Source: Streptomyces thermolilacinus SPC6 (GTDB lineage: Bacteria; Actinomycetota; Actinomycetes; Streptomycetales; Streptomycetaceae). Taken from it: DNA of 64,000 nucleotides. Positions within the stretch are counted from its first letter, which is position 1. Every line of letters begins with the position of its first letter. Below are positions 9,052 through 20,275 of this stretch, in pieces. The translations under genes were made by a program, and so were the position numbers. Location of the stretch: contig NZ_ASHX02000001.1 of NCBI RefSeq assembly GCF_000478605.2, positions 3,077,895 to 3,141,894 of the forward strand. Direction: 5' to 3'. The notes below the pieces were generated by a model. That model saw nothing but the letters and a program-made list of their open reading frames with translations. It had not been told where the DNA came from and ran no database searches.

Positions 9052-9087
9052 AAAAAAGACCGCGCCGGACCCGGCGGAGTCCAGCGC
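9052..9087 (-). terminator. Strong intrinsic terminator downstream of bldC
   Basis: Read on the minus strand, a GC-rich hairpin (GCGCTGGAC paired with GTCCGGCGC) is followed within a few bases by a run of six T. A real T-run is unusual in this window. The position, about 100 nt after the bldC stop, fits termination of bldC transcripts. Confidence 0.7.
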
Positions 9088-9187
9088 GATCGGTGACGTC
9101 AGCCCGTTGGGGCGGGGTGTCGTCAGTGGTGCTCGGGGTGGGCGGACCGGGTTGGGGGACCCGGAAAAGCCCGGTCTACAGGGGTGT

Positions 9188-9394
9188 TCAGGCCTCGCTG
9201 CGCTGCTGCGGAATACCCGCGAGCAGCGCACGGACCTCTGCCTCGCGGTACCGGCGGTGTCCACCCAGCGTGCGGATGGACGTGAGCTTGCCGGCCTTCG
9301 CCCAGCGGGTCACCGTCTTCGGGTCCACGCGGAACATCGTGGCAACCTCAGCGGGGGTCAGCAGCGGCTCAGCATCAGGGGTGCGAGCGGTCAT
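9188..9394 (-). CDS. bldC: Developmental transcriptional regulator BldC (MerR-like)
   Basis: This 68-residue single-domain protein consists almost only of a MerR-type winged helix-turn-helix (LLTPAEVATMFRVDPK, then TLGGHRRYREAEV). Length and sequence match Streptomyces BldC as I remember it. BldC is known to bind direct repeats cooperatively and to hold back sporulation so that aerial growth can proceed. It is monocistronic, with a long upstream gap of about 520 bp and a T-rich terminator downstream. The start codon is fixed by the conserved MTARTPDAEPLL N-terminus. Confidence 0.97.
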   Translation of the reverse strand: MTARTPDAEPLLTPAEVATMFRVDPKTVTRWAKAGKLTSIRTLGGHRRYREAEVRALLAGIPQQRSEA

Positions 9395-9913
9395 GAGCGG
9401 CCTCCTCGGGAGAACCGACGTTCTCGGTTCTTTCCTCTAAATTCTGCACCTTGACCCGCGTTGCCCGAAATGGCGGACGCGGGCCGAGTCGGTTATAGGA
9501 CGAACGGCTTGTCCTCGGCACTACAACTACACCATCTGTCCAGCCACGTTCGGCCAAACCGATGGAATTGCCCTCTCAGGTGTCCATCAGCGGCGGAAGC
9601 CGATGGACCATGCCATAGCGGACAGTCACGTCACAGTGACGATCAGTCACAGAGCGATCAGGAGCCACCAGACCCCCCATAGCGTGCAATGCTGAGCCTT
9701 CCGCCCAAACTTGGACGGAAGGAGCCCTCCCCGGACTCCTTGTCCTATTTTGGCATGAGGTTGGGCGATGGACGCAAGAGCCGCTGTTAGTGCGATCCAT
9801 CACCCTTGAGACAAAGGCCCGGTTCGGGACCGTGGTCCTTCGTTCCCTGACGTCACACAAGACTCAGGTGCAACAGGCTTCGGCGCAACAGCCCCAACTG
9901 GGGAATTTTCGGT
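9395..9913 (-). promoter_or_regulatory. Long upstream region of bldC with candidate operators
   Basis: This 519-bp gap is less GC-rich than its surroundings and holds no credible ORF. It should carry the bldC promoter or promoters and leader. A perfect 6+1+6 palindrome CGTCACAGTGACG lies at 9629-9641, followed by a related GTCAC at 9646. These could be operator half-sites, but the binding protein is unknown. Confidence 0.5.
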
Positions 9914-10771
9914 TCAGTTGGCGAACTGCCGGTCGCGCACCGCGCGCCACCGCTCCGCGAGCCGCCCGTACGCCTTCTCCGCGGCCGCCTCGTCCCCGTC
10001 CCGCAGCGCGGCGATCCCGGCAGTGACGTCCGCCACGGACCGGTCCCCGGCCAGCAGCTCGGCGGGCAGGGCGTGCACCAGGCCGCCGTAGTCCAGCTCC
10101 ACCAGCGAACGCGGGTGGAACTCCTCCAGCCACCGCCCCACGTCGACCAGGCCCTCGGTCAGCGGGCCCTCGTCGATCGACTCGCGCAGCGTCCGCAGCG
10201 ACCGCGCCACCCGCCGCCGCGCCTCCACCATCGGCGTCCGGTACCGCAGCACCGGCGCCTTCCCGGACGCCGCGCCGACGGGGACGTACTCGCGCTCCTC
10301 GTCGGCGAACAGCACGAACCAGCGCACCGGCACCTGCCACACCGCGCTCCTGATCCACGGCCGCGCGTCCGGGTTCCGCGCACGCCACCGCTCGCGGTCC
10401 GCCTCAGCCTGCCCGCGCACCACCGGCGGCAGCGCCGCGTCCAGCACGGTCCGCGGCAGCAGCTGGTCCAGCTCCTCCAGCGCCAGCCAGGCCCGCAGCC
10501 GCGTGCGCCACGGGCAGACGCACACCGACCCGCCCGCCTCCACGACGAACGCGTCGCCGCTCTCGTGCACCGGTACGGGCACCGGCGGTGTCGGCACCAG
10601 GTCGGCGAGCGCGCGCCGGAGCTCGTCCTGCGCCGTGGGCGCCCCGCCGCGCAGCGCGCGCTCCGCGTAGCGGGCCCAGTGGGCGCGCTCGGGCTCGGGG
10701 AAGGCGGCCAGGGGCTCGTACACGCGCAGGTAGGAGGCGTAGGGAACGAGGACCGAGGAGACAGCCGGCAT
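9914..10771 (-). CDS. Conserved hypothetical protein (285 aa)
   Basis: This is a soluble, Arg/Trp/Ala-rich protein of 285 residues with no signal peptide or membrane helix. Notable stretches are PWIRSAVWQVPVRWFVLF and RTPMVEARRRVARSLRTLR. The ATG at 10771 begins MPAVSSVLVPYASYLRVYEP, and the frame upstream is not coding. I recall a similar gene between bldC and vdh in other Streptomyces, so the placement looks ancestral. It is divergent from vdh and shares the 10772-10924 promoter region. I cannot name a domain or function. Confidence 0.8.
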   Translation of the reverse strand: MPAVSSVLVPYASYLRVYEPLAAFPEPERAHWARYAERALRGGAPTAQDELRRALADLVPTPPVPVPVHESGDAFVVEAGGSVCVCPWRTRLRAWLALEELDQLLPRTVLDAALPPVVRGQAEADRERWRARNPDARPWIRSAVWQVPVRWFVLFADEEREYVPVGAASGKAPVLRYRTPMVEARRRVARSLRTLRESIDEGPLTEGLVDVGRWLEEFHPRSLVELDYGGLVHALPAELLAGDRSVADVTAGIAALRDGDEAAAEKAYGRLAERWRAVRDRQFAN

Positions 10772-10924
10772 GCGCCGAATCCTTCCACGCGACCGCACCC
10801 CTGAGGGTGATCCTGAGCACTGCGTCGGACCTACGCCCAGGTAGCACTTAATCTCTTGCCGAACAGGTCCCTCCCCACCCCTAGGGGGGCCGACATCGCC
10901 GCTTCGTACTTGGGAGTCACCACC

Positions 10925-12007
10925 GTGACCGATGTGACCGACGGCGTCCTGCACACCCTGTTCCGTTCGGAGCAGGGGGGCCACGAGCAAGTCGTGCTGT
11001 GCCAGGACCGCGCCTCCGGCCTGAAGGCCGTCATCGCCATCCACTCGACCGCCCTGGGCCCCGCCCTCGGCGGCACCCGCTTCTACCCGTACGCATCCGA
11101 GGAGGAGGCCGTCCTCGACGCGCTGAACCTGTCGCGGGGGATGTCGTACAAGAACGCCCTGGCCGGTCTGGAGCACGGCGGCGGCAAGGCCGTGATCATC
11201 GGTGACCCGGAGCTGATCAAGACCGAGGAACTGCTGCTGGCCTACGGCCGGATGGTGGCGTCCCTCGGCGGCCGGTACGTCACGGCCTGCGACGTCGGCA
11301 CGTACGTCGCCGACATGGACGTCGTCGCCCGCGAGTGCCGCTGGACGACCGGCCGGTCCCCCGAGAACGGCGGCGCCGGCGACTCGTCGGTCCTCACCGC
11401 GTTCGGTGTCTTCCAGGGCATGCGCGCCTCCGCCCAGCACGTGTGGGGCGACCCCACGCTGCGCGGCCGCGTGGTCGGCGTCGCCGGTGTCGGCAAGGTC
11501 GGCCACTACCTGGTCGAGCACCTGGTGCAGGACGGCGCCGAGGTCGTGATCACCGATGTGCGCGAGGAGTCGGTACGCCGGATCACCGACAAGTTCCCGC
11601 AGGTCAGGGTGGCCGCGGACACGGACGCGCTGATCCGCACCGAGGGCCTGGACGTCTACGCGCCGTGCGCGCTCGGCGGCGCCCTCAACGACGACACGGT
11701 GCCCGTCCTGACGGCGAGGATCGTGTGCGGCGCGGCCAACAACCAGCTCGCGCACCCCGGTGTCGAGAAGGACCTGGAGGAGCGCGGCATCCTCTACGCG
11801 CCCGACTACGTCGTCAACGCGGGCGGGGTCATCCAGGTCGCGGACGAGCTCCACGGCTTCGACTTCGACCGGTGCAAGGTCAAGGCGACGAAGATCTTCG
11901 ACACCACGTCGGCGATCTTCGCACGCGCAAAGGAAGACGGGATCCCTCCGGCCGCGGCGGCCGACAGGCTCGCCGAGCAGCGGATGGCCGAGGCCCGCCG
12001 CGCCTGA
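10925..12007 (+). CDS. vdh: Valine (branched-chain amino acid) dehydrogenase
   Basis: This 360-residue Glu/Leu/Phe/Val dehydrogenase family enzyme carries out NAD-dependent oxidative deamination of valine to 2-oxoisovalerate. It feeds branched-chain precursors to fatty acid and polyketide synthesis. The substrate-binding lysine lies in SYKNALAG (Lys76), with the second catalytic lysine in GGGKAVI (Lys88). The Rossmann motif GVAGVGKVG is at about 184-192. The GTG at 10925 gives the conserved [10 protein letters not shown] start; the in-frame extension to 10856 lacks family similarity. A 17-bp hairpin terminates it. Confidence 0.95.
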   Translation: MTDVTDGVLHTLFRSEQGGHEQVVLCQDRASGLKAVIAIHSTALGPALGGTRFYPYASEEEAVLDALNLSRGMSYKNALAGLEHGGGKAVIIGDPELIKTEELLLAYGRMVASLGGRYVTACDVGTYVADMDVVARECRWTTGRSPENGGAGDSSVLTAFGVFQGMRASAQHVWGDPTLRGRVVGVAGVGKVGHYLVEHLVQDGAEVVITDVREESVRRITDKFPQVRVAADTDALIRTEGLDVYAPCALGGALNDDTVPVLTARIVCGAANNQLAHPGVEKDLEERGILYAPDYVVNAGGVIQVADELHGFDFDRCKVKATKIFDTTSAIFARAKEDGIPPAAAADRLAEQRMAEARRA

Positions 12008-12078
12008 CAGCGTGCGGGGGCGCGCGCCGGTCTCAGGCGCCGGTCGCGCGCGGGCTCTTTTCGGTCACGGAACGTACG

Positions 12079-12119
12079 ACCGTCCGCCGGGCACCTTGAC
12101 AGGGTGCCCGGCGGACGGT
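12079..12119 (+). terminator. Terminator downstream of vdh
   Basis: A perfect 17-bp stem (12079-12095 with 12103-12119) with a 7-nt loop lies 71 nt after the vdh stop. Confidence 0.75.
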
Positions 12120-12443
12120 CGGCGCGTGCCCACAGGAAGGCCCCGGACACGCTCCGCATTGGTGTGTTCGCACAGACTTGCGCCCGCCACCGGAGAGAGA
12201 TGACTCACGCCGGTCGGCGGGTCGAGCCGCGATATGAGGTTAAAATCGCAGCTGACCAGCGAGGACGGGGCGCCTCGGGGGTCCGGCTCCGAGGCGCGTC
12301 ATGCGGGCGGCGTACCGTATGGCCCCGGAAGCAGGTACCGTTGAAGCCCACGGGCCGGTCTCTCCACGGAGAGTCCGTTCCACATCATGAACGCGTGTCA
12401 AGACTCTGGGGCCGTCGAGCCCCGTCACCGAGGGGGTCGAGCC
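12120..12443 (+). promoter_or_regulatory. Upstream region of the DUF3073 gene
   Basis: This 324-bp gap has an AT-richer patch (ATATGAGGTTAAAATC, near 12232-12247) suited to a promoter. A small hairpin follows (GCGCCTCGG with CCGAGGCGC, about 12269-12298). I see no gene in it. Confidence 0.4.
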
Positions 12444-12695
12444 ATGGGGCGCGGCCGGGCCAAGGCCAAGCAGACGAAGGTCGCCCGCCAGCTGAAGTAC
12501 AACAGCGGTGGGACGGACCTCGCACGGCTGGCCAGCGAGCTGGGCGCATCGACTTCGAGTCAGCCTCCGAACGGAGAGCCGTTCGAGGACGACGACGAGG
12601 AAGACGACCCGTACGCCCGCTACGCGGAGCTGTACAACGACGACGATGACGAGGACGAGGAGTCCGGTCCGTCATCCCAGCGTCGCGGCGCTTGA
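12444..12695 (+). CDS. DUF3073 family acidic-tailed small protein
   Basis: This 83-residue protein starts MGRGRAKAKQTKVARQLKY, a basic N-terminus diagnostic of the DUF3073 family widespread in actinobacteria. It ends in a very acidic tail (EDDDEEDDPY, DDDDEDEE). The strong charge split suggests nucleic-acid or protein binding, but no function is established to my knowledge. The ATG at 12444 follows a purine-rich GAGGGGG site; the longer in-frame start is not conserved-looking. It is convergent with purM across a shared bidirectional terminator. Confidence 0.9.
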   Translation: MGRGRAKAKQTKVARQLKYNSGGTDLARLASELGASTSSQPPNGEPFEDDDEEDDPYARYAELYNDDDDEDEESGPSSQRRGA

Positions 12696-12710
12696 CGCCT
12701 GCACTCTTCC

Positions 12711-12743
12711 AACCCGGTCCGGGGCACCGCCCCGGACCGGGTT
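12711..12743. terminator. Bidirectional terminator between DUF3073 gene and purM
   Basis: A perfect 14-bp stem (12711-12724 with 12730-12743) and a 5-nt loop are flanked by AA and TTT. It serves the two convergent genes. Confidence 0.85.
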
Positions 12744-12752
12744 TAGTGCTGT

Positions 12753-13832
12753 TCAGCTCGCGTAGTCACCCGTCAGGGCGGCGCCGGTCGAGTGGTCACC
12801 GCGCTCGGTGATCTCACCGGCGACCCAGGACTCGACACCCCGGTCGGCGAGCGTGGCCAGCGCGACGTCCACCGAGTCGGCGGGAACGACGGCCATCATG
12901 CCGACGCCCATGTTGAGCGTCTTCTCCAGCTCCAGCCGCTCCACCTGACCGGCCTTGCCGACCAGGTTGAAGATCGCGCCGGGGGCCCAGGTCGAGCGGT
13001 CCACCGTCGCGTGCAGGTGGTCGGGGATCACCCGTGCCAGGTTGGCGGCGAGCCCGCCGCCGGTGATGTGGCTGAAGGCGTGCACGTCGGTGGTCCGGGT
13101 GAGCGCCAGGCAGTCCAGCGAGTAGATCTTGGTGGGCTCCAGCAGCTCCTCGCCGAGGGTCCGGCCGAGCTCCTCGACCCGCTGGTCCAGCTCCATGCCG
13201 GCCCGGTCGAAGAGCACATGGCGGACGAGCGAGTACCCGTTGGAGTGAAGGCCGGACGACGCCATCGCGACGACCACGTCACCCGTACGGATGCGATCGG
13301 CGCCCAGCAGGCGGTCCGCCTCCACGACGCCCGTACCGGCACCGGCGACGTCGAAGTCGTCCGGGCCGAGGAGGCCGGGGTGCTCGGCGGTCTCGCCGCC
13401 GACGAGGGCGCAGCCGGCGAGGACGCAGCCCTCGGCGATGCCCTTGACGATCCCGGCGACCCGCTCGGGGTGGACCTTGCCGACGCAGATGTAGTCGGTC
13501 ATGAAGAGCGGCTCGGCGCCGCACACCACGATGTCGTCCATGACCATGGCGACCAGGTCGTGTCCGATCGTGTCGTACACGCCCATGCGGCGGGCGATGT
13601 CGACCTTGGTCCCCACGCCGTCGGTGGCGGAGGCGAGGAGCGGGCGCTCGTAGCGCTTGAGGGCGGAGGCGTCGAAGAGTCCGGCGAAGCCGCCGAGGCC
13701 GCCGAGGACCTCGGGGCGCTGCGTCTTCTTCACCCACTCCTTCATCAGCTCGACGGCGCGGTCGCCCGCCTCGATGTCGACGCCCGCGGCGGCGTAGCTG
13801 GCGCCGCCCGTGGCACTGGTGGCCTGAGACAT
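12753..13832 (-). CDS. purM: Phosphoribosylformylglycinamidine cyclo-ligase (AIR synthetase)
   Basis: This 359-residue enzyme makes aminoimidazole ribotide from FGAM with ATP, the fifth step of de novo purine synthesis. ASYAAAGVDIEAGD at the N-terminus, SATDGVGTKVDIARRM, the GGETAEHPG loop and the ASSGLHSNGYSL motif are PurM/PurL superfamily signatures. The length is normal. It lies just downstream of purF with a 66-nt gap and is very likely co-transcribed with it. Confidence 0.97.
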   Translation of the reverse strand: MSQATSATGGASYAAAGVDIEAGDRAVELMKEWVKKTQRPEVLGGLGGFAGLFDASALKRYERPLLASATDGVGTKVDIARRMGVYDTIGHDLVAMVMDDIVVCGAEPLFMTDYICVGKVHPERVAGIVKGIAEGCVLAGCALVGGETAEHPGLLGPDDFDVAGAGTGVVEADRLLGADRIRTGDVVVAMASSGLHSNGYSLVRHVLFDRAGMELDQRVEELGRTLGEELLEPTKIYSLDCLALTRTTDVHAFSHITGGGLAANLARVIPDHLHATVDRSTWAPGAIFNLVGKAGQVERLELEKTLNMGVGMMAVVPADSVDVALATLADRGVESWVAGEITERGDHSTGAALTGDYAS

Positions 13833-13870
13833 GGCTACGGAACTTTCGTGTCGTACAGCGGGGGAGGGGG

Positions 13871-13905
13871 ATGCCTACGGGGAATGCCTACGGGATGCCT
13901 ACGGG
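13871..13905. repeat. Three copies of an 11-nt repeat between purM and purF
   Basis: The unit ATGCCTACGGG occurs at 13871, 13884 and 13895. It spans the purF stop codon and the purF-purM gap. It looks like slippage-generated repeat DNA and may vary between strains. Confidence 0.6.
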
Positions 13906-15425
13906 CGGCGGAGCGCGTCGGCGGCGGCCGTGGCGGCGGGGCCCGCGGCAAGCTCCGTCTCCAGCAGCTGCTTGCCGAGCAGCTCGGGGTCGGGGAGCTC
14001 CATGGGGTATTCGCCGTCGAAGCAGGCGCGGCAGAGGTTCGGCTTGGCGATCGTGGTCGCCTCGATCATGCCGTCGAGCGAGATGTAGGAGAGGGAGTCG
14101 GCGCCGAGGGACTTGCCGATCTCCTCGACCGACATGCCGTTGGCGATCAGCTCGGCGCGGGTGGCGAAGTCGATGCCGAAGAAGCACGGCCACTTCACGG
14201 GCGGCGAGGAGATCCGGATGTGGACCTCGGCGGCCCCGGCCTCGCGGAGCATCCGGACGAGCGCGCGCTGCGTGTTGCCGCGGACGATCGAGTCGTCCAC
14301 GACGACCAGGCGCTTGCCCTTGATGACTTCCTTGAGGGGGTTCAGCTTGAGGCGGATGCCCAGCTGGCGGATGGTCTGGGACGGCTGGATGAAGGTCCGC
14401 CCGACGTACGCGTTCTTCACGAGGCCCGCGCCGAACGGGATGCCGCTCGCCTCGGCGTACCCGATCGCGGCGGGGGTGCCGGACTCGGGCGTCGCTATGA
14501 CGAGGTCGGCGTCGGCGGGGGCTTCCTTGGCCAGTTTCCGACCCATCTCCACACGGGAGAGGTGGACGTTCCGCCCGGCGATGTTCGTGTCGGGGCGGGC
14601 CAGGTAGACGTACTCGAAGACACAGCCCTTGGGCTTCGCATCCGCGAATCGCGACGTTCGCAGGCCGTTCTCGTCGATGGCGATGAGCTCGCCCGGCTCG
14701 ATCTCGCGGACGAAGCTGGCGCCGACGATGTCGAGGGCGGCGGTCTCCGACGCGGCGACCCAGCCGCGCTCCAGCCGGCCGAGGACCAGCGGGCGGATGC
14801 CCTGCGGGTCGCGGGCGGCGTACAGCGTGTTCTCGTCCATGAAGACGAGGGAGAAGGCGCCCCGGACCTCGGGGAGCACCTTGGCGGCGGCCTGCTCGAT
14901 GGTGAGCGGCTTGCCGTCCTCGTCGGTCTGCCCGGCGAGCAGCGCGGTGACGAGGTCCGTGTCGTTGGTGGCGGCGACCTGGGGGGCGCGGCCGTCCTTC
15001 TTGGGCAGGTCGGCGACCATCTCGGCGAGGCGCGCCGTGTTGACCAGGTTGCCGTTGTGGCCGAGGGCGATGGAGCCTTCGGCCGTGGCCCGGAACGTCG
15101 GCTGGGCGTTCTCCCAGACGGACGCGCCGGTGGTCGAGTAGCGGGCGTGACCGACCGCGATATGACCCTGGAGGGAGCTGAGGGAGGTCTCGTCGAAGAC
15201 CTGGGACACGAGGCCCATGTCCTTGAAGACGAGGATCTGGGAGCCGTTGCTGACCGCTATTCCCGCGGATTCCTGACCCCGGTGTTGGAGGGCGTAGAGC
15301 CCGAAGTACGTGAGCTTTGCGACCTCTTCACCCGGCGCCCAGACACCGAAGACGCCACAAGCGTCCTGGGGGCCCTTCTCGCCGGGAAGCAGATCGTGAT
15401 TGAGTCGACCGTCACCACGTGGCAC
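13899..15425 (-). CDS. purF: Amidophosphoribosyltransferase
   Basis: This 508-residue enzyme commits PRPP and glutamine to purine synthesis. After a 22-residue propeptide, Cys23 in DACGVFGVW is the expected N-terminal glutaminase nucleophile exposed by processing, as in the B. subtilis-type enzymes. LQHRGQESAGIA and the PRPP-binding loop VVVDDSIVRGNT near residue 375 confirm both domains. C-terminal cysteines (FFGIDFA and LCRACFDGEYP regions) could bind an Fe-S cluster. It is the first gene of the purF-purM pair. Confidence 0.97.
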   Translation of the reverse strand: MPRGDGRLNHDLLPGEKGPQDACGVFGVWAPGEEVAKLTYFGLYALQHRGQESAGIAVSNGSQILVFKDMGLVSQVFDETSLSSLQGHIAVGHARYSTTGASVWENAQPTFRATAEGSIALGHNGNLVNTARLAEMVADLPKKDGRAPQVAATNDTDLVTALLAGQTDEDGKPLTIEQAAAKVLPEVRGAFSLVFMDENTLYAARDPQGIRPLVLGRLERGWVAASETAALDIVGASFVREIEPGELIAIDENGLRTSRFADAKPKGCVFEYVYLARPDTNIAGRNVHLSRVEMGRKLAKEAPADADLVIATPESGTPAAIGYAEASGIPFGAGLVKNAYVGRTFIQPSQTIRQLGIRLKLNPLKEVIKGKRLVVVDDSIVRGNTQRALVRMLREAGAAEVHIRISSPPVKWPCFFGIDFATRAELIANGMSVEEIGKSLGADSLSYISLDGMIEATTIAKPNLCRACFDGEYPMELPDPELLGKQLLETELAAGPAATAAADALRRP

Positions 15426-15588
15426 ACCACCGAGTGTAGGCGAGATCGACCACTGGTCCGAATTGGGGACGGGCCCGCCCCGGAGGGCCCGCGGCGGGAA
15501 GGGCCCCCTGCCCAGACGGCCTTTCCGCGCTCGCGGGAACCCTTTCCCGCCATCTTCGGTGTGACGGACCTCGCACCTATACCGGACT

Positions 15589-16437
15589 TTACGGCGCCGT
15601 CGCGAGCGCGCCGAACCCGGAACCGTCCTGAGCGGTGACCGTGAGCCGGTCGTTCTCGATCCGGTACGTCACCGGTCCGCTGCTGAGGGTGCCGTACAGC
15701 TTCTGCTCCAGGCCGTTCTGGAGGGTGGTGCACATACGGCGGGTGACCGCGAGGGCGTCGAACGTGAGCTTGTCGCCCTCGGCCTTCACGGTGGCGGTGA
15801 AGTTGTTGCAGCCGAGGTTGCCGGTGGCGGAGCCGTCGGCGGCGATGGTGAGGTGCGGCCTGCCCTTGACTCCGGCGGGCAGGGAGCTGGCGGTCTTCCC
15901 GTCCAGGAGGGTCTCGACGCTCCACTTGGTGCCCTTGAGCGGCGCGGGGGGCCGCTCGGTCAGGGCGAGGGTGTCGCCGCCGGGGGTGGTGAGGGTGAGG
16001 CGGCCGAGCCCGATGTCGGTGGCGCTGGCGCCGTCGCGGTCGCGGTCGCGGTCGCCGAGCTTGGCCTGGAGCTTGCCGGTGAACGCCTTGAGGAAGGCGT
16101 CCTCGAAGTCCTGTACGGCCTTGTCGCAGGCCATTTCGGTCCTGGTGACCTCGCCGACGGTCACCGTGTCGCCGGTGATGGCCGCCTTGGCGGTGAAGCG
16201 GTTGCACCCGGCGTTGCCGGTGGCGGTGCCGTCTGGCTTGAACTCGACGTACGCGCGCCGGGGGGCGGGGGCGGTCTTCCTGGCCCCCTCGACCGTGAGG
16301 GCGTCCAGGGTCCAGTGGGTGCCGGTGAGGGGGATGTCGGGGCGGTCGCCGGGGGTGGTGCCGTTGGAGCAGCCGGCGAGGGCGGTGGCGGTCGCGGTGA
16401 CCGCGAGGACGGGGAGCAGGCACTTGGTGATCCGCAT
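15589..16437 (-). CDS. META-domain lipoprotein (two META repeats)
   Basis: This 282-residue protein has a lipobox LAGC with Cys23 after a short hydrophobic signal, so it should be anchored to the outer face of the membrane. Two META/HslJ-like domains follow. The first begins at GTHWTLDAL and contains GNAGCNRFTA; the second begins at GTKWSVETL and contains GNLGCNNFTA. META proteins in other bacteria relate to heat and novobiocin tolerance, but the role here is unknown. The ATG at 16437 gives the signal peptide; the longer frame upstream is Pro/Arg-rich noise. Confidence 0.88.
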   Translation of the reverse strand: MRITKCLLPVLAVTATATALAGCSNGTTPGDRPDIPLTGTHWTLDALTVEGARKTAPAPRRAYVEFKPDGTATGNAGCNRFTAKAAITGDTVTVGEVTRTEMACDKAVQDFEDAFLKAFTGKLQAKLGDRDRDRDGASATDIGLGRLTLTTPGGDTLALTERPPAPLKGTKWSVETLLDGKTASSLPAGVKGRPHLTIAADGSATGNLGCNNFTATVKAEGDKLTFDALAVTRRMCTTLQNGLEQKLYGTLSSGPVTYRIENDRLTVTAQDGSGFGALATAP

Positions 16438-16591
16438 GCCGCTCTGACGGCCGAGCCGCCGGAGCGGTTCCCTTCGCGGGGCCCGCCCCTGCGGGGCTGC
16501 GGCTGGGCGCGTGTCCCCTGCGGGCGGATGCGCTGTCGCTCGGGCGGAACCCCGTGCGGGGCGGGCGTCCCGCGTGCTGGGCGGGCCGGGG

Positions 16592-17026
16592 CTACGACCG
16601 CCCGCAGCGGACGCGGCCCGCCGGGCAGGGGGCCTGGCAGGCTCCGGTGCGCAGGGTGTGGGCCTCATCGAAGAGAGACCAGCCGTCCAGTTCCCGGGGC
16701 ACCGGGCCGTCGGGGTCCCAGCCCCGCCTCAGCGCCACGTCCAGGAACGCCCTGACCGTCCCCGGCTCGTGAAGGTTCAGGGTCCGGTCCGGCGCCGTGC
16801 CGACGACCCCCGACGGCACCGGGTACCCGTCCGGGACGATCCGGCCGGGGCCGCCCTCGAAGACGAGGCGCAGACGCCCCCGCGCCCCGCACCGGCGGAT
16901 GGACAGCACCTCGCCGCACGTCACCTGCCCGGCGTCGTCCCGCTTCCTGTGGCTGTGCCGGAGCGACCGGACGAAGGTCCCCCCGTCGGCCACCAGGCGC
17001 CGAACCCGCCTGCCGTCGCGCACCAT
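16592..17026 (-). CDS. Hypothetical protein (144 aa)
   Basis: This soluble ORF has very high third-position GC and protein-like composition, including GRLRLVFEGGPGRIVPDG and TVRAFLDVALRRGWDPDG. It starts 14 nt after the maleylpyruvate isomerase-like gene on the same strand, so the two probably form an operon. Several cysteines cluster at the C-terminus. I recognise no family. Confidence 0.65.
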   Translation of the reverse strand: MVRDGRRVRRLVADGGTFVRSLRHSHRKRDDAGQVTCGEVLSIRRCGARGRLRLVFEGGPGRIVPDGYPVPSGVVGTAPDRTLNLHEPGTVRAFLDVALRRGWDPDGPVPRELDGWSLFDEAHTLRTGACQAPCPAGRVRCGRS

Positions 17027-17039
17027 CCGGAGCCGCCCG

Positions 17040-17843
17040 TCAGCCCAGGACCGGGAGCCAGGGCGTGAGGTCCGCGCGGTCGCCGCTCGCCTGGAGGCGG
17101 GCCTCCGACAGCGTCTGGTCCCACGCGACGCGGCCCGTCGCGAGGCGGGCCCAGGTCAGCGGGTCGGTCTCCACCACGTTCGGCGGCGTACCGCGCGTGT
17201 GCCTCGGCCCCTCCACGCACTGCACCACCGCGTACGGCGGTACCCGCAACTCCACCGAACCGCCCGGCGCCTTCGACGCCAGCGCGTCGGCCAGCAGCCG
17301 GGTGCACGCCGCCAGGGCCTGCCGGTCGTGCGGCACCGCCAGGCCCGTCGCCGCGTTCAGGTCGTCGGTGTGGACCGTCAGTTCCACCGTGCGCGTCACC
17401 AGGAAGTCGCCCAGCGGCATCCCCCCGAACCGCGTCACGATCAGCCGCTCGTCCGGCGCGGCCGCCAGCGCCCGCGCGAACTCCTCCGCCGTACGCGCGT
17501 ACAGCTCCGCCAGGCCTCCCGACTCGTCGGCCCACTCGGCCAGTTCGCGGGTGTCATGGTCCACCGCGCCCGCGAAACCGCGCGTCGCGGCGGGCCAGTC
17601 GGCGAGGCCCACGTCCCGTACGGCGGGCTCGGGCGCCGCCACGCCCCGCACGACCGACCGCAGCACCATCGCGATGTGCGCGGCGAGTTCCCGTACGGTC
17701 CACTCCCCCAGGCGCGTCGGCAGCGCCAACTGCTCGGGCGTCAGCCGCTCGACGCCCTCCCGTACGTGCGCGAACTGCGCGGTCACCGCCGCGCGGGTCT
17801 TCTCGGAGTCGTACCTGCGGGCGCGCTTCCTCGGCTGTGGCAT
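17040..17843 (-). CDS. Maleylpyruvate isomerase family, mycothiol-dependent-type protein
   Basis: This 267-residue protein contains an N-terminal four-helix DinB/MDMPI-type domain (LPTRLGEWTVRELAAHIAMVLR, then TRTVELTVHTDDLNAATG) and a C-terminal sterol-carrier-like domain. The family includes the mycothiol-dependent maleylpyruvate isomerase. Most Streptomyces members have unknown substrates, so general mycothiol-dependent detoxification is the safest reading. It leads a likely two-gene unit with the 144-residue hypothetical protein downstream. Confidence 0.8.
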   Translation of the reverse strand: MPQPRKRARRYDSEKTRAAVTAQFAHVREGVERLTPEQLALPTRLGEWTVRELAAHIAMVLRSVVRGVAAPEPAVRDVGLADWPAATRGFAGAVDHDTRELAEWADESGGLAELYARTAEEFARALAAAPDERLIVTRFGGMPLGDFLVTRTVELTVHTDDLNAATGLAVPHDRQALAACTRLLADALASKAPGGSVELRVPPYAVVQCVEGPRHTRGTPPNVVETDPLTWARLATGRVAWDQTLSEARLQASGDRADLTPWLPVLG

Positions 17844-17960
17844 GCCCAGAGGCTACCGCCGCCCCGTCCCGCCAGGGCCAGGACGTACGAGCCGGTCCGC
17901 CCCGGCGATGACCCCGCCTCCCCCGGCCCCGCCGGTTCGCCGGGGGCATCGCCGCAGCGC

Positions 17961-18001
17961 GGAGGGCCGGTCCGCGGTGTGACGCCGCGGACCGGCCCTC
18001 C
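17961..18001. terminator. Terminator downstream of purL
   Basis: A perfect 17-bp stem (17961-17977 with 17985-18001) and a 7-nt loop begin 24 nt past the purL stop. Confidence 0.85.
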
Positions 18002-18025
18002 GTTCGTTCCGTACGGGCGTACCGG

Positions 18026-20274
<2,249 letters not shown>

Positions 20275-20275
<1 letters not shown>

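Noticed and set aside
7596..9053. Long ORFs on both strands across the 8.1-9.0 kb repeat region
   Set aside because: They are Arg/Pro/Gly/Cys-rich translations of repeat DNA. Only the SMI1/KNR4 part (7572-8114) looks like a protein.
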